Assembly: GCA_017311185.1 (NCBI GenBank)
Contig: JAESUZ010001506.1
Span: forward strand, 124,001 to 188,000
Length of the DNA stretch: 64,000 nucleotides
From: Proteles cristata cristata
Taxonomy: Eukaryota; Chordata; Mammalia; Carnivora; Hyaenidae
Direction: 5' to 3'
The position numbers and the translations under genes are program-made. Positions 32,291 to 45,300 of the stretch are shown here, one piece after another (positions within the stretch are counted from its first letter, which is position 1; every line of letters begins with the position of its first letter). The notes below the pieces were generated by a model. That model did no database searches, was not told where the DNA came from, and was given only the letters and a program-made list of their open reading frames with translations.

Positions 32291-32944
32291 ATTAATAATA
32301 ATTAATAAATGGGGTAATTCATAACAATAGGAACAAATGATAGACACTTTATAAGATGTTTCCACCTCCTCCAAGTTTAATTTCAAGGCCAAACACTGCC
32401 TATGGGACCCAGTATAGTTATATTGGAAAATTCCACAGGAAGAAATTCATCCATCTGCCACAGCTCCTGCAATCTTTGGATCTTTAACTTTATGATTCTT
32501 ATCTCTTATCTCATGAACTACAATATAGTTTTTTAAGCAATGAGATGGGTGAGATATACCAAACGTTTACATGCAAAATATGTGACTTATGGGCTTGTAA
32601 TTATACCCTACCAAAATTTTTATCAAACTATTACAAAATTTTCTCTTACCTTATGACAATAGCCCTCAAAGCTTCAAATAAACATATTAAATTTCTATCT
32701 AAAAAAAATATATCTATCACCAATCCAATATTGCACTCCAGGTTATTTCAGGCTAGTGTCTCATGAGTTCTCTCCTACTCTTAATCTCTCAGCCTCAATA
32801 ACTCATTGTTAAAATAAAAATAGGCCCGTCTTAAAGAGTAGTATCACAATGTAAAATAATGGCCATGAAATGTCTCCTCTAGGGCCCGGTCCACAGTAGG
32901 TATTTTGTGCTATAATGTTGGTAATAATTGTAATGTGTGTATAT
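32291..32944. other. AT-rich unique sequence, no gene seen
   Basis: No repeat or exon recognised. Confidence 0.5.
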
Positions 32945-33045
32945 TTCTCCACTACTTGATTATAAAGTCCCAAAAGGAGTAGCTGTCCTCTTCCTGTTAA
33001 TTATATTTCAGTGCATTGAGTGTGATACTTTGTGGGTGCTGTAAG
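32945..33045 (+). mobile_element. Possible L2 3' end
   Basis: ctccactacttgattataaa, gtcctcttcctgttaattat and tttgtgggtgctgtaa roughly follow the sense L2 tail. Confidence 0.4.
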
Positions 33046-34428
33046 CTCGACAGTTTCAGTCCACTGAAACTGGACTAAAGTGCTTGTTTTACTGAGAATT
33101 GGGAAGGAGGAGGCACGGGGCTTGCCTGGGGCAGACATCTCTTGTAATTCCAAGAAGTAGAAGCCAAAGGAGAGCAGATGAGAAGGTGAAGCAAAAGAGA
33201 GGGAGGGAGGGAAGGAAGGACAGGCATACAAGAAGCTAAAAGGAAGAAAAGAGCCAATGGGGGTTTTCACTCTTTACTGTCCATGGTAAAAATGCCTCCT
33301 CATCTGAAGGGTTCCTGTGCTTTATGACCAGGGGAGTCTTCCCTCCTCTCATCCCTTGAGCCTCCCACTCAGATCCTTTGCCAGGAACTCTTCGCCACCC
33401 CTTCCTTGCAGAGCTGAGCTCCCCTCTTGTGCATTCTGCCATGCTTGTCTCTGCCCTCTAGACTGGATCTGTGAATTCCCCTGCCATGTGGCAGAAGCCC
33501 CCTTAGTGTTTGCTGAACTGGACTGCTAGAAGGTTCTGTACCTTTCACAGATCCAGGGTGTAAACGAAAGAGTATACAGCCCCCAGGGACAACCTCGCAT
33601 CCTCCAACTTCTAGGCAGCTAACGCACAAGCAAACCTGTTGAAATATGTCTTGGTGACATCTCTGTCATTGCTCAGAATGGCCCCAAGTGAATGTTAGAA
33701 AGCCTTCCTTTGTTAGCCACATTTGAAGTGGTTTAGCCAGAGCAGAATTGAAGCACACGTCCTGGAGGTGGTGGTGGAGAGCACTAAGCCACCTTATGAA
33801 AGTCACCTTCTAGCTCCAGGGGCCCTTGCCCAACTGGTCTGCTAAGCCAACAACATTCTGCAAGTTGGCAAGAGTGAAGCCTCAGTACCCTGGAGCTGCT
33901 GAAATAGAATCCCTGGGTGGTAATAGCAGGTCAACAGGCAGCAAAGCAGGTGGAGAGAGCAGCTGAGCACTGTCAGCTGGTGAAGCCACTGTGCTCCTTA
34001 CACCATGGACCTGGAGCCCTCACACTGTCTGCCTTATGTCCAAACCCCCAGGGCAGGGGCCAATCAGATTATGGCCCTCATGATTGTACCAATCTCAAGT
34101 GCTTTATGCTGTAAAGGCCTAGGCTTGCCAGCAAGGCTTGGTAACAGCTGAACAGTTAGTAGCCTTAGGGCAGGGGATGTAAAGAACTTGGCCTACACCT
34201 GCTTTGTACACTGAGATGCAGCTAATGATCTAGGGCCTGCAAATCAGAAAGCACAGATCAAGAGATGTTTTTGAACATCCAGGGGTCATCTGACCACATA
34301 GGGAATAGAGTACAAAGGGTCTTTGAGCTGATAATTATCGAGTTCTCTCAGAGAAAACCCTTTAGGACCAACTTCACTAGAATTGCTTTTTATATTGTAA
34401 ATCTGTCTAGAGTAAGTTTTCTTAAAGT
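33046..34428. other. Unique sequence, no gene seen
   Basis: Short frames on both strands at 33236-33629 overlap each other and show no domain. No repeat recognised. Confidence 0.5.
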
Positions 34429-34615
34429 CCCTGATAAAGCTTTGTCATGGGGGCTGTCCTGTGCATTTTAGGATGTTTGGCAGCATCCCTGGCCTTTACC
34501 CACTAGATGCCAGTAGCATTACCCTCCTCCTCCCAGTGGTGACAATCAAGGATGTCTCCAGACATCACAAGATGTTCCGTGGGGAGCAAAAAGTGTCCTC
34601 AGTTGAAAACCACTA
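34429..34615 (-). mobile_element. MER20 hAT DNA transposon, antisense
   Basis: gggggctgtcctgtgcattt, taggatgtttggcagcatcc, ctggcctttacccactagat, gccagtagcattaccctcct and cagttgaaaaccactag are the MER20 consensus read backwards. It is slightly truncated at one end. Confidence 0.85.
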
Positions 34616-35185
34616 GTCTAGAGAGTGGTAACTCTCATGTCAGGTTGTAAAATGAAACCTAGTGTTGACAGCTCACTCAAAATGCAGTCCAAGCAACCCT
34701 GCTTACCCCCATTCGGCTGTTTTTTCAAGATTCCAAGTTGGTTGCATTTCTTCCTAAGCTTAGTACCAGTTCACCAAATCATTCTACACTAGCTACACTC
34801 ACTGAATGCAACAGACCCAATGTCTCCGTGGGGGAACTGTTGACATGAGAATGGCTTCTTCAGGGTCATTCATTAAACCAACATATTTTTATCAAACCAT
34901 ATATCAGGCTATAGAGTTTTGGAAAGATTCACTTGAAGCTTTTTATGAAATAAAGCCCCTTTCCGGTCTCAAAGGAAAGAAAAACCATAACTATACTTTG
35001 AAACTGCCAACAAATCAGCTCTTTCAAATAATTTGGTCACTTATTATTCTTGGGCTCAATCTTCTTCTGCTCTTTGGGGGCTTTACTTTCTCATCTCTGT
35101 GTGAAGAGGAACTTAACATGAAGCTTTGCAGTTATTACACTTGACAGCCTTTCTCCAGATAGCACAGTCCAGAAATCTGGAAACA
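34616..35185. other. Unique sequence, no gene seen
   Basis: A 112-codon frame at 34806-35144 (plus) has no recognised domain or splice context. Confidence 0.5.
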
Positions 35186-35189
35186 AGGG

Positions 35190-35312
35190 CGAACTGTTGA
35201 TTGAATGCCTACTATTTGTCAGATACTCTTCCATGCCTTTCACGTAAACTAGCAACAACTCTGACCAAAACTTAGCAGTAGTCAACCTCACTGATGAGGA
35301 AACTATAAATGT
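35190..35312 (-). mobile_element. MIR, antisense
   Basis: gattgaatgcctactatttg, tcagatactcttccatgcct and cactgatgaggaaactataa match reversed MIR. Confidence 0.7.
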
Positions 35313-36499
35313 AATCATGAAAAATATGAGAAAAATACATGCCACATGAGATTGCCACCTGCACCTAGCATGACAAAGGAGGGATCTAAATAATCAAGAG
35401 AGGTCCACAGACAAAATACTTAGAGTGCACCTAAAATTGAGGCTGACAGTGTAGGTCGAGATTCTGGGAAGTGACCCTTTGCCCCTGAACATCCGCTCTC
35501 CTCTGCATCACCCAGCTCTTTACATTTAAGTCTGCTGTAGTCTTTACACATGCTGCCTTACCTATTCAGGACCTCTCTCTGTGTTTTTCTTTGCCATCAG
35601 TCAAGGGCAGGCCCTCGCTGAACCATCGGGCATTCGGTACTAGAGCTGGGCTCTGACTGACCCTTCTGTTTATCCTGGTCATTGTGATTTCCCCACCCAG
35701 GACGTGTGACTTGAAACTCAGCTGCTAACCTAACTAGGGCTAGTTTCTCAGCCACTCTCTCCAAATGAGTAAACCCCTGTCCTGGAGAGAAATACCCCAG
35801 AACACATAGGCTTAATCATTATTTCTTAGTTCAGGGACAGTATTATTCCCAATAAGTGTTTCATCATAACACGCTCTTCAAGAGTCTGTTTGTGTGACTG
35901 GGAATCAGAGGCTCCTCACAAAGTCCTCAAGAGAAGGATGATAAATAAAGTGACGGACAGAAGACAGAATGCTCACACCTGGCCCAGGCCCTGGTCCGGT
36001 TAATATCCTGCCTCGTCTTTCACACCACGCTCTGTACTCCCTGCAGAGACATGAAACAGCATATGAGGGAAAAATGCCATGGGTCAAATAAAACAGCATG
36101 GATAAAAGGGCCTCCTGTGTGTAGACCCATTCTTCTCTAGGCCTTGGCCATAAATCCAAGTAATAGCACCTGCATCTTTCCAATGCAAAAGGAAGTTGTG
36201 TAGGTCAGGAATAAACTTAAGAGTTTTGACCTCAAGAGGCACTTGCTACTTGTACTATTGTCTTACTCACACAGTCAACAGTTATTTTTCAGTAGAAGCT
36301 ATTTTAGGGGCATAGAGCTCAGCGGGCACTAAGGAGGACACATGGATTAACGACACTTTGACCCTGCTCTTGAAGGGCTTGCAGTGAAGCTACTCAAAGC
36401 AGGGCTTTGATGGACTGTGCATGGCCTAAGGGTTGTTTGTGACCCTCCATGATGAATAAGAAGGAAAAAGAGAACAAGCATTTAGAAAGTTGTATAGTA
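35313..36499. other. Unique sequence with a possible L2 remnant
   Basis: At 36250-36400 the words gagctcagcgggcactaagg and accctgctcttgaagggctt could be antisense L2. No gene seen. Confidence 0.4.
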
Positions 36500-36712
36500 G
36501 GGGCGCCTGGGTGGCTCAGTCAGTTGGGTGTCTGACTCTTGATTTCAGCTCAGGTCACAATCTCACAGTTCATGGGATTGAGCCCTGCACTGGGCTCTGC
36601 ACTGACACCATGGAGCCTGCTTGGGATTCTCTCCCTCTCTCCCTGCCTCTCCTCTGCTCATGTTCATTCTCTCTCTCCCTCTCTCTCTCTCAAAGATAAA
36701 TAAACTTAAAAA
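36500..36712 (+). mobile_element. Carnivore SINE
   Basis: Perfect duplication agaaagttgtatag at 36484-36497 and 36713-36726. Head ggggcgcctgggtggctcag. Confidence 0.95.
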
Positions 36713-37871
36713 AGAAAGTTGTATAGCAAGTAATGTTATATTTGTTGAATAATATCAAAAATTCAAGTTTTCATTTTGTGTCTTATTTTTCATTCATTTC
36801 TACAAATTCAGTACTTACTATATTTTATAAAATAAGGGTTGTCAGTGGGTTATACTAAGAAACAACTTGTCCTTAACCACTGACAGTTTGAGCAACACTG
36901 GGCAAATACATGTGATTAAAATACAAGGCAGATAAAAACAAATATTCTAAATACCTGAAGTAGTTCAATGTTACACAGGAGGGAAAGAAAATTCTGGAAC
37001 ACATGGGTGCAAAGGTATAGGAAGCCTAGAAATTACACAACTGTACTTTCCAAGTGGAACAAAGATTAATCAGAAGAAATAAATGTAACAAAGACATTAT
37101 TATTGATACTAATAGTAGAAATGGTCCCAATGTGACAGTTTAAATATCCAGAAAAATCATTTAGGTATGAAACTACTGACACCACATGCAAAGAAGATTC
37201 TGGAAATCAAACAGTGTTTCCTTCTGGAAGGAATGAACAGATCTGGTTGAAAGCAAGCCAAGGAATTCTCAGAAAATATCCACCAATATCTCAAACTGGA
37301 GAAGAATTGGTTCTGAGGACTGTGGAAGATGCCCGGAGAGTAAACTCTTCAATGTCCCCTTTAGTCACCTTACTTCACCCCAAAGACAATATGCTGAGGT
37401 CACAGGGGCAGAGCTGGAGGAGTAGGTAAACTCAGTAATAGCTTTCTCTAGCCTGGCAGATGGCAGAGGCCGAGTAAGTAACAATATTGCAATGGCAAGT
37501 GTTTTAACCAATGCCTGGCAGCAAACGAGGCAGATTAAAAGGAGGAAAATGCCTGTAACCACACAAAATCAGATGCTGGCTAGTTGCAGGGTTTCTCTGA
37601 AACTCTGACTCCATACAGGAGCCGGCTTATACCACAGATGGGAAAAACTGAAATGTGAATGATACCCAGTCCTCAGAATGGAAACCACTCAAGAAGTGAG
37701 GCAGTTTCTGGTGTAGGCATTTGAACAAAATGGGAGGTTAATCAAACCAAGGTGAAGTTACCAACAGCAATGGCTGCCTTGCTTAAGAAATTGATGGAAT
37801 ATCAACATCTAACCCAAATTACATGTGGCAGAATAAGAGTTACTACTCACTTTTAAAAACTGAATGGGGAA
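36713..37871. other. Mostly unique, possible L2 remnant
   Basis: At 36790-36960 the words tacaaattcagtacttacta and accactgacagtttgagcaa may be antisense L2. The rest is unrecognised with no gene. Confidence 0.4.
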
Positions 37872-38079
37872 TGGGAGCCTGGGTGGCTCAGTTGGTTAAG
37901 TGACTTTGGCTCAGGTCATGATCTCAGAGTTCATGACTTCAAGCCCTGCATGGGGCTCTGTGCTGACAGCTTAGGGCCAGGAGCCTGCTTCAGATTCTGT
38001 GTCTCCCTCTCTCCCTGCCCTTCTGCCTCTCACACTCTGTCTCTGTCTCTCTCTCTCAAAAACAAATAAACATTATAAA
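37872..38079 (+). mobile_element. Carnivore SINE abutting the L1 5' end
   Basis: Head gggagcctgggtggctcagt, CT track, tail caaaaacaaataaacatta. The L1 begins directly in or after its A-rich tail, and no SINE duplication was found. Confidence 0.9.
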
Positions 38080-39767
38080 GGAGGGAGGCAATATGGCAGA
38101 GAAGGAGGGAGCTCTGTACGTTTCACTCGTCCCCATTCTCACACAGAGAAGGCCGGAAGCCATAGGAACCCTTACAGAATCCAGGAGTTTGGGAAGAAAA
38201 GGAGACAGAGTCTGCTGAGAAAACCTTATACCGTGAGTGTGAACTGGTGAAGGTCAAAACAGGCCGGGACAGGAGACAAAGAGGGAGGGGAGGGAGCCCC
38301 CTTTGTGGGGAGACGTGGTGAGTCGAGGGGAAAAGAAAGAGTGGCTGAAACTACTCAAGGAACTGTCCCTGTCCCTGGAGAAGACAAAAAACTCAGCTCA
38401 GGACACAGATGGACCTGGTTTCCAGATGTGCAGCTGACTGTGAGCTGGACACCCCTGTCCCAGGTGACGCCAGGAGAAACACTTCCTCTGCTCTCCAGCT
38501 CAACCAGAGGGGAAGCAGCGCACCCAAAGATGCTCTGCCGCTCTTCTGGCTCCACTCGTCCCCAGTGGGGAGGTGGCCAGCCTGAAATTGCTGGAAGGAA
38601 CTCGGCCTGCGGGTTTGTATTTTGGGTGGTATCAATGGGGCGCACAGATGAAGGTCTGGAAACGAGGCGGAGCTTGGGACATAGAGCACTGCCTGCCTTG
38701 GCTACGCCTGCGGTACAGGGAGATCGGACCCAGAAGAGTGAGTTGCAACACTTGGTTTGAGAAGGGACTGGGGAGCTGCCATTTTTCTCCCCACAACCAC
38801 CAAGGCAGGACCCGCGGGACATGTCGCAGTGGAGGCTAAGACCCACTTACGCCAAACCATGCCCATCCTCTTCAGAGAGCTGCTTTTTTTTTTTTTTTTC
38901 TATCTGGAACCCTGGGCAAGACCAACATAGATGTACTACCATGATTAATTCTAGATCTATCCTTTCTATTCAGATATATTTTCCCTTGTCTCATTCGTAT
39001 CCCACCCCTCTGCTGAACTGGGCACTCTGGTCACTGGTTTGCTTAAACAGTCACATTTAATCTGTTCTCTAGATGTATATTCTACACCTCCACTGCTACC
39101 TTTCTCTCTCTCTCTCCTTTGGAGTACTCAGACTATATACTTTCTCTGAGTAACTTATCTCTGTTTCTTTCTCCTTGCCTCTTACCGTATTCTCCTCTTT
39201 CTCTGAATTAAGCCTCTTAGTCTCTCTGCCTGGTCATTTCTCTTCCAATTTCACTTCCTCCCCGTCCTGTCATTTCTCTCTTTGTATATACTCTTCCATC
39301 AGCACTGCATACACCCTGCTCTTTATTTGTAGCTGGGAATTCTGGTTTTATGCTTTTATACTGTCCTTTGTCTTTTGGGTTTTTTCTTTATTCTTTTCTT
39401 CCTTTTTATTTTATATATATATAATTTTTATTTTTACTATTTGTTTTTCCTCATTCCTCTTTTTCCCCCTCTTTTTTTTCTTTCTCTATTCCCTTTTGGT
39501 TTGTGTGTTTGTTGGATTTGTGTGTGCATTTGTGTGCCTTTGTTTCCCGTGTGTTTGTCTGTCTGTTTCCTTTTCCAGGGCTACCTCAAGAAACAAGCCA
39601 AAGTACACATGCTGGAGGTTCCAAATACCACTACAAGTAGGGAAATAAAATAACCAAAGTCTCAACAAGAGACACCAAGAGACACCATTCAAAGAACACT
39701 TCCTTAACGAACAGGCCCTGGACAGTCAAAGAGCTTTCTTTAATACAGCAGTATTCGCAGGTGCAGA
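38080..39767 (+). promoter_or_regulatory. L1 5' UTR (internal pol II promoter region)
   Basis: Position and start sequence identify the L1 promoter. The first 750 bp are GC- and CpG-richer; 39050-39590 is strongly T/C-rich. Long frames on both strands (plus 38305-38760, 151 codons; minus 38355-38846, 163 codons) overlap in the GC-rich part and are probably by-products of composition. Confidence 0.75.
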
Positions 39768-40660
39768 GTGCATAACAGGCTTTTAAAACTAACAAGAGAC
39801 AGAAAGCTAGCCAAAATGATGAAACAGAAGAACTCTCCTCTAAAGAAATTCCAGGAAGAAATGACAGCTAAAGAACTGCTCAAAACAGATATAAGCAACA
39901 TAACTGAACAAGAATTTAGAACAATAGTCATAAAATTAATACTTGGGCTTGAAAAAGGCATGGAAGACATCAGAGACTCTATTGCTACAAAGACTATGGA
40001 GCTTGAAAATAGTTGTGATGAATTTAAAAATGCTATAAATGAGGTGCACAATAAAATGGAGGCAACCACTGCATGGATTGAAGAATCAAAGAGGAGAATA
40101 GATGAATTAGAAGACAAAATTATAGAAAAAGAGGAAGCCAACAAAGAGATAAACTCATCCAGGAACACGAAAGGAGTGTTCAAGAACTGAGTGATACAAT
40201 CAAATGGAACAATATCCATATCATAGGAATTCCAGAGGAGGAAGAGAGAGCGAAAGGAGCAAAAGGAGTCCTTGAACAAATTATAGCTGAGGATTTCCCC
40301 AATCTGGGGAAGGAAACAGACACTGAAATCCAAGAGGCACAGAGAATTCCCCTTAGATGTAACTTGAATTGATCTTCTTCATGACATATCATAGTAAAAC
40401 TGGCAAAACATAAGGACAAAGAGAAATTCTGAAAGCAGCTAGGGATAAAAGAGCCCTAACATACAAAAGGAAACCTATCAGAGTGGTGACAGACCTATCT
40501 ACTGAAACTTGACAGGAAATCTTGACAGGATTGACAGGAAATCTACAATGTGATGAACTGAAAAAATATGCAGCCAAGAATCCTCTATTCAGCAACCTTG
40601 TCATTCAGAATGGAAGGAGGGATAAAAGTCTTTCCAAATTAACAAAAATTGAAAGAATTC
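39768..40660 (+). pseudogene. L1 ORF1 (RNA-binding chaperone), frameshifted remnant
   Basis: ORF1 normally makes the trimeric RNA-binding protein that coats L1 RNA. An open frame from 39768 to 40190 gives 140 residues with a lysine-rich start and a coiled-coil-like heptad region (around ELENSCDEFKNAINEV to RRIDELEDKIIEKEE, residues about 80-125). The RRM-like part continues in another frame from about 40200 (residues NIHIIGIPEEEERAKGA). Further stops occur after 40365 (ttgaattga) and in the C-terminal part, ending near KIERIRHH. The protein cannot be made whole. Confidence 0.85.
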
Positions 40661-41328
40661 GTCATCACTAAACCAGCCCTATAAGCAATCCTGAAGGGGA
40701 TTCTATGAGGGAAATGTTGCAGGAGCACAAGGTACCAGAGGCACCACCACAAGCATGAGTCCTACAAAGAACACAATGACTCTAAACCCCTATTTTTCAA
40801 AAATAACACTGAATGTAAATGTACTAAATGTTCCAAACAAAACAAACAGAGTAGCAGAATTGATTTTTAAAAAGTCCATCTATTTTCTGTGTACAAGAAA
40901 CTCATTTCAGACCTGAGGACACCTTCAGATTGAAAGTAAGGTCATGGAAAAATATATATCATGATACTGGAAGTCAAAAGAAAGCCGGAATAGCTATACT
41001 TACATCAGACAAATTGGACTTTAAAGTAAAGGCAGTTACAAGGGATGAAGTAGGGCAATATATAATAATTAAAGGGTATATCCATCAGGAAGCTAACAAT
41101 TAGAAACGTCTATGCACCAAATACGTAGGCACCCAAATACATAAAACAATTCATCACAAGCAGAAACAATCTTATTAATAAGAATGTACTAATTGCAGGG
41201 GACTTTAATACTCCACTTACAGCAATGGATAGATCAACAAGACAGAAAATCAATAAACAGACAATGGACATGAATGACACATTGGACCAGATGGACTTGA
41301 CAGATATATTTAGAACTCTACATCCTGA

Positions 41329-41896
41329 AAACTAACAATAGAACTCCCCTATGACCCAGCAATAGCACTGCTAGGAATTTACCCAAGGGATACAGAAATG
41401 TTGATGCATAGGAGCACATGTACCCCAATGTTCATAGCAGCACTCTCCACAATAGCTAAAACCTAGAAAGAGCCTAAGTGTCCATCAACAGATGAATGGA
41501 TCAAGAAGATGTGGTTTATCTATACCATGGAATACTACATGGCAATGAGAAACAATGAAATCTGGCCATGTGTAGCCACATGGATGGACCTTGAGGGTGT
41601 GATGCTGAGCGAAATAAGTCAGGCAGAGAAAGACAAATATCATATGTGTGCACGTATAGGAGGATTAGGAGGAACTTAACAGAGGACCAAGGGGGAGAAG
41701 AAGGGCAGAAATGGTGGGGGAAAGGGAGAGAGGCAAACCATGAGAGACTCTTGAATGCTGACAAAAACTGAGGACTGGTGGATGTGGGGGGAGGAGGGGG
41801 TGGGCATTGAGGAGGCACTTGTGGGGATGAGCACTGGGTGTTATGTGGAAACTAATTTGACAATAAACTATTTGTAAAAAAAAAAAAAAAAAAAAA
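41329..41896 (+). mobile_element. Young 5'-truncated L1 nested in L1 ORF2
   Basis: Perfect 17-bp duplication agaactctacatcctga at 41312-41328 and 41897-41913. It carries the last ORF2 codons, a G-rich 3' UTR (41785-41804), ttgacaataaactatttgt and a poly(A) of about 20. The host reading frame resumes at ctgaggccatggaattcact. Confidence 0.97.
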
Positions 41897-42124
41897 AGAA
41901 CTCTACATCCTGAGGCCATGGAATTCACTTTCTTCACAAGTGCGCATGGCACATTCTACAAGATAGATCACATATTGGGACATAAAGCAGCCCATAATAA
42001 ATATAAAAGAATTGAGATCATTCCATGCACACTTTCAGATCACAATGCTATGAAATTTGAAATCAATCACAGGAAGAAGTCTGGAAAACCTCCAAAAACA
42101 TAGAGGTTAAAAAATGCCCTACTA

Positions 42125-42348
42125 GGGGCGCCTGGGTGGCCTAGTCGGTTAAGCGTCCGACTTTCGCTTAGGTCATGATCTCGCGGTTCGTGGGTTCGAG
42201 CCCCGCGTCGGGCTCTGTGCTGACTGCCAGCTCAGAGCCTGGAGCCTGTTTCAGTCTGTGACTCCCTCCCTCTCTGACCCTCCCCTGCTCACGCTCTCTC
42301 TCTCTGTCTCTCTCTCTCTCCTAGAAATAAATAAATAAAAATATTAAA
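42125..42348 (+). mobile_element. Young feliform SINE nested in L1 ORF2
   Basis: Perfect duplication aaaaaatgccctacta at 42109-42124 and 42349-42364. Nearly all CpGs are kept (gcgtccgactttcgcttagg, ctcgcggttcgtgggttcga). This is the cleanest member of the young subfamily in the window. Confidence 0.97.
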
Positions 42349-45300
42349 AAAAAATGCCCTACTAAAGAATGAATGGGCCAATCAGGTAATTGGAGAAGAA
42401 ATTTAAAAATGTATGGAAACAAGTGAAAATGAAAATACAACAATTCAAACTCTATGGGATGTGGCAAAGACAGTCCTAAGAGGAAAGTACATTGCTCTCC
42501 AGGCCTATTTCAAAAAATTAGAAAAAGCACAAGTACAAAATCTAAGAGCGCACCTAAAGGAACTAGAAGGAGAGCAACAAGAACACCTTAAACTCAGCAG
42601 GAGAAGAGAAATAATAAAAATCAGGGCAGAAATAAACAATATAGAATAAAAAAAATAACAACAGTGGAACAGATCAATAAAACCAAGAGTTGGTTTTTTT
42701 GAAAAAAAAAGACAAAATTGACAAACCTCTGACCAGGCTTCTCAAAAAGAAAAGAGAGAGCACCCAAACAGACAACATCACGAATGAAAATAGATTTATT
42801 ACAAACAATCCCTCAGAAATACAAGCAATCATCAGGGAGTACTATGAAGAATTACATGCCAACAAACTGGACAACTTAGAAGAAATGGACAAATTCCAAA
42901 ACATACACACACTACCAAAATACACACGGGAAGAGTTAAAAAATCTAAGCAGACCCATAACTAGTGAAGAAATTGAATCAGTTATCAAAAATCTCCCAAC
43001 AAGTAAGAGCCCTGAGCCAGATGGCTTCCCTGGGGAATTCTACCAGACATTTAAATCAGAGTTAATACCCATTCTTCTCAAGCTATTCCAAAAAATAGAA
43101 ATCGAAGGAAAACTTCCGGACTCATTCTATGAAGCCAGCATCACTTTGATTCCCAAGCCAGACAGAGACCCCCAAAAAAGAGAACTATATGCCAATATTC
43201 TTGATGAATAAGGACGCAAAATCCTCAACAAGATACTAGCAAATCAAATTCAACAGCACAAAAAGAATTATCTACCATAGTCATGTGGGATTCATTCCGG
43301 GGCTACAGGGCTGGTTCAATATTCACAAATCAATCAACGTGATACATTACATTAACAAAACAAAAGATAAAAACCCTATGATCCTGTCAATAGATGCAGA
43401 AAAAGCATTTGACAAAATACAGCAACCCTTCTTAATAAAGACTCTCGAGAAAGTCAGGATAGAAGGAACTTACTTCAACATCATAAAAGCTATTTATGAG
43501 AAGCCCTCAGCTAATACCATCCTCAATGGGGAAAAACTGAGAGCTGTCCCCCTGAGATCAGGAACATGACAGGGAGGTCCACTCTCACCACTGTTGTTTA
43601 ACATAGTGCTGGAAGTCCTAGCATCAGCAATCAGGCAACAAAATGAAACAAAAGGCATCACAATTAGCAAAGAAGTCACACTTTCACGTTTTGCAAACGA
43701 CATGATACTCTACATAGAAAACCCAACAGACTTCATCAGAAGCCTACTAGAACTGATCCATGAGTTCAGCAAAGTTGCAGGGTACAAAATCAACATACAG
43801 AAATTGGTTGCATTTTTATACACCAATAATGAAGCAACAGGAAGAGAAATCAAGAAACTGATCTGATTCACAATTGCACAAAAAACCATAAAATGCATAG
43901 GAACAAACCTAACCAAAGATATAAGAGATCTGTATGATGAAAACTATAGAAAACGTATCAAGGAAATTGAAGAAGACACAAAGAAATGGAAAAACATTCC
44001 ATGCTTATGGATTGGGAGAATAAATACTACTAAAATGTCATTACTACTCAAAGCAATCTACACATTCAATGCAATCCCAATCAAAATTGCACCAGCATCT
44101 CTCTCAAAAGTAGAACTATCTTAAAATTTGTATGTAAAAACAAAAGACCCCGAATAGCCAAAGTAATATTAAAGAAGAAAACCAAAATGGGAGGGATCAC
44201 CATCCCAGACTTTAGCTTCTACTACAAAGCTGTCATCATCAAGAGAGTATGGTATTGGCACAAAAACAGACACATAGACCAATGGAATAGAATTGAGAAT
44301 TCAGAATTGGACCCACAAATGTAAAGCCAACTAATCTTTGACAAAACGGGAAAGAACATCCAATGGAAAAAAGAGAGCTTCTTTAATAGATGGTGCTGGG
44401 AGAACTGGACATCAATATGCAGAAGAATGAAACTAGATCATTTTCTCATACTGTACACAAAAATAAACTCAAAATGGATAAGGGACCTGAATGTGAGACA
44501 GGAAACCATCAAAACCCTAGAGGAGAAAGCAGGAAACAACCTCCTTGACCTCGACCACAGCAATTTCTTACCTGACACATCCCCAAAGGCAAGGGAATCA
44601 AGAGCAAAAATGAACTACTGGGACTTCATCAAGATAAAAAGCTTCTGCACAGCAAAGGAAACAATCCATAAAACTAATAGGCATCTGACAGAATGGGAAA
44701 AGATAGTTGCTAACGACATGTCAGATAAAGCACTAGTATTCAAAATCTATAAGGAACTCACCAAACTCCACACCTCAAAAATAAATAATCCAGTGAAGAA
44801 ATGGGCAGAAGGCATGAACAGACACTTCTCCAAAGAGGACATCCAGATGGCCAACAGACACATGAAACGATGTTCAGCGTCCCTCATGATCAGGGAAATA
44901 CAAATCAAAACCACACTGAGATACCACCTCACGCCAGTTAGAGTGGCTAAAATGAACAAATCAGGAGACTCTAGATGCTGGCGAGGATGTGGAGAAACGG
45001 GCACCCTCCTACACTGTTGGTGGAATGTAAACTGGTGCAGCCCCTCTGGAAAACAGGGTGGAGGTTCCTCAAAAAATTAACAATAGAACTCCCTTGTGAC
45101 CCAGCAGTAGCACTGCTAGGAATCTACCCAAGGGATACAGGAGTGCTGATGCACAGGGGCACATGGACCCCAATGTTCATAGCAGCACTCTCAACAAAAG
45201 CCAAAACATGGAAAGAGCCTAAGTATCCATCAACAGATGAATGGATCAAGAAGATGTGGTTTATCCAAACAATGGAATACTACATGGCAAAGAAAAAGAA

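Noticed and set aside
39175..39653. 157- and 92-codon frames rich in F, L, S and C
   Set aside because: They are translations of the T/C-rich low-complexity part of the L1 5' UTR.
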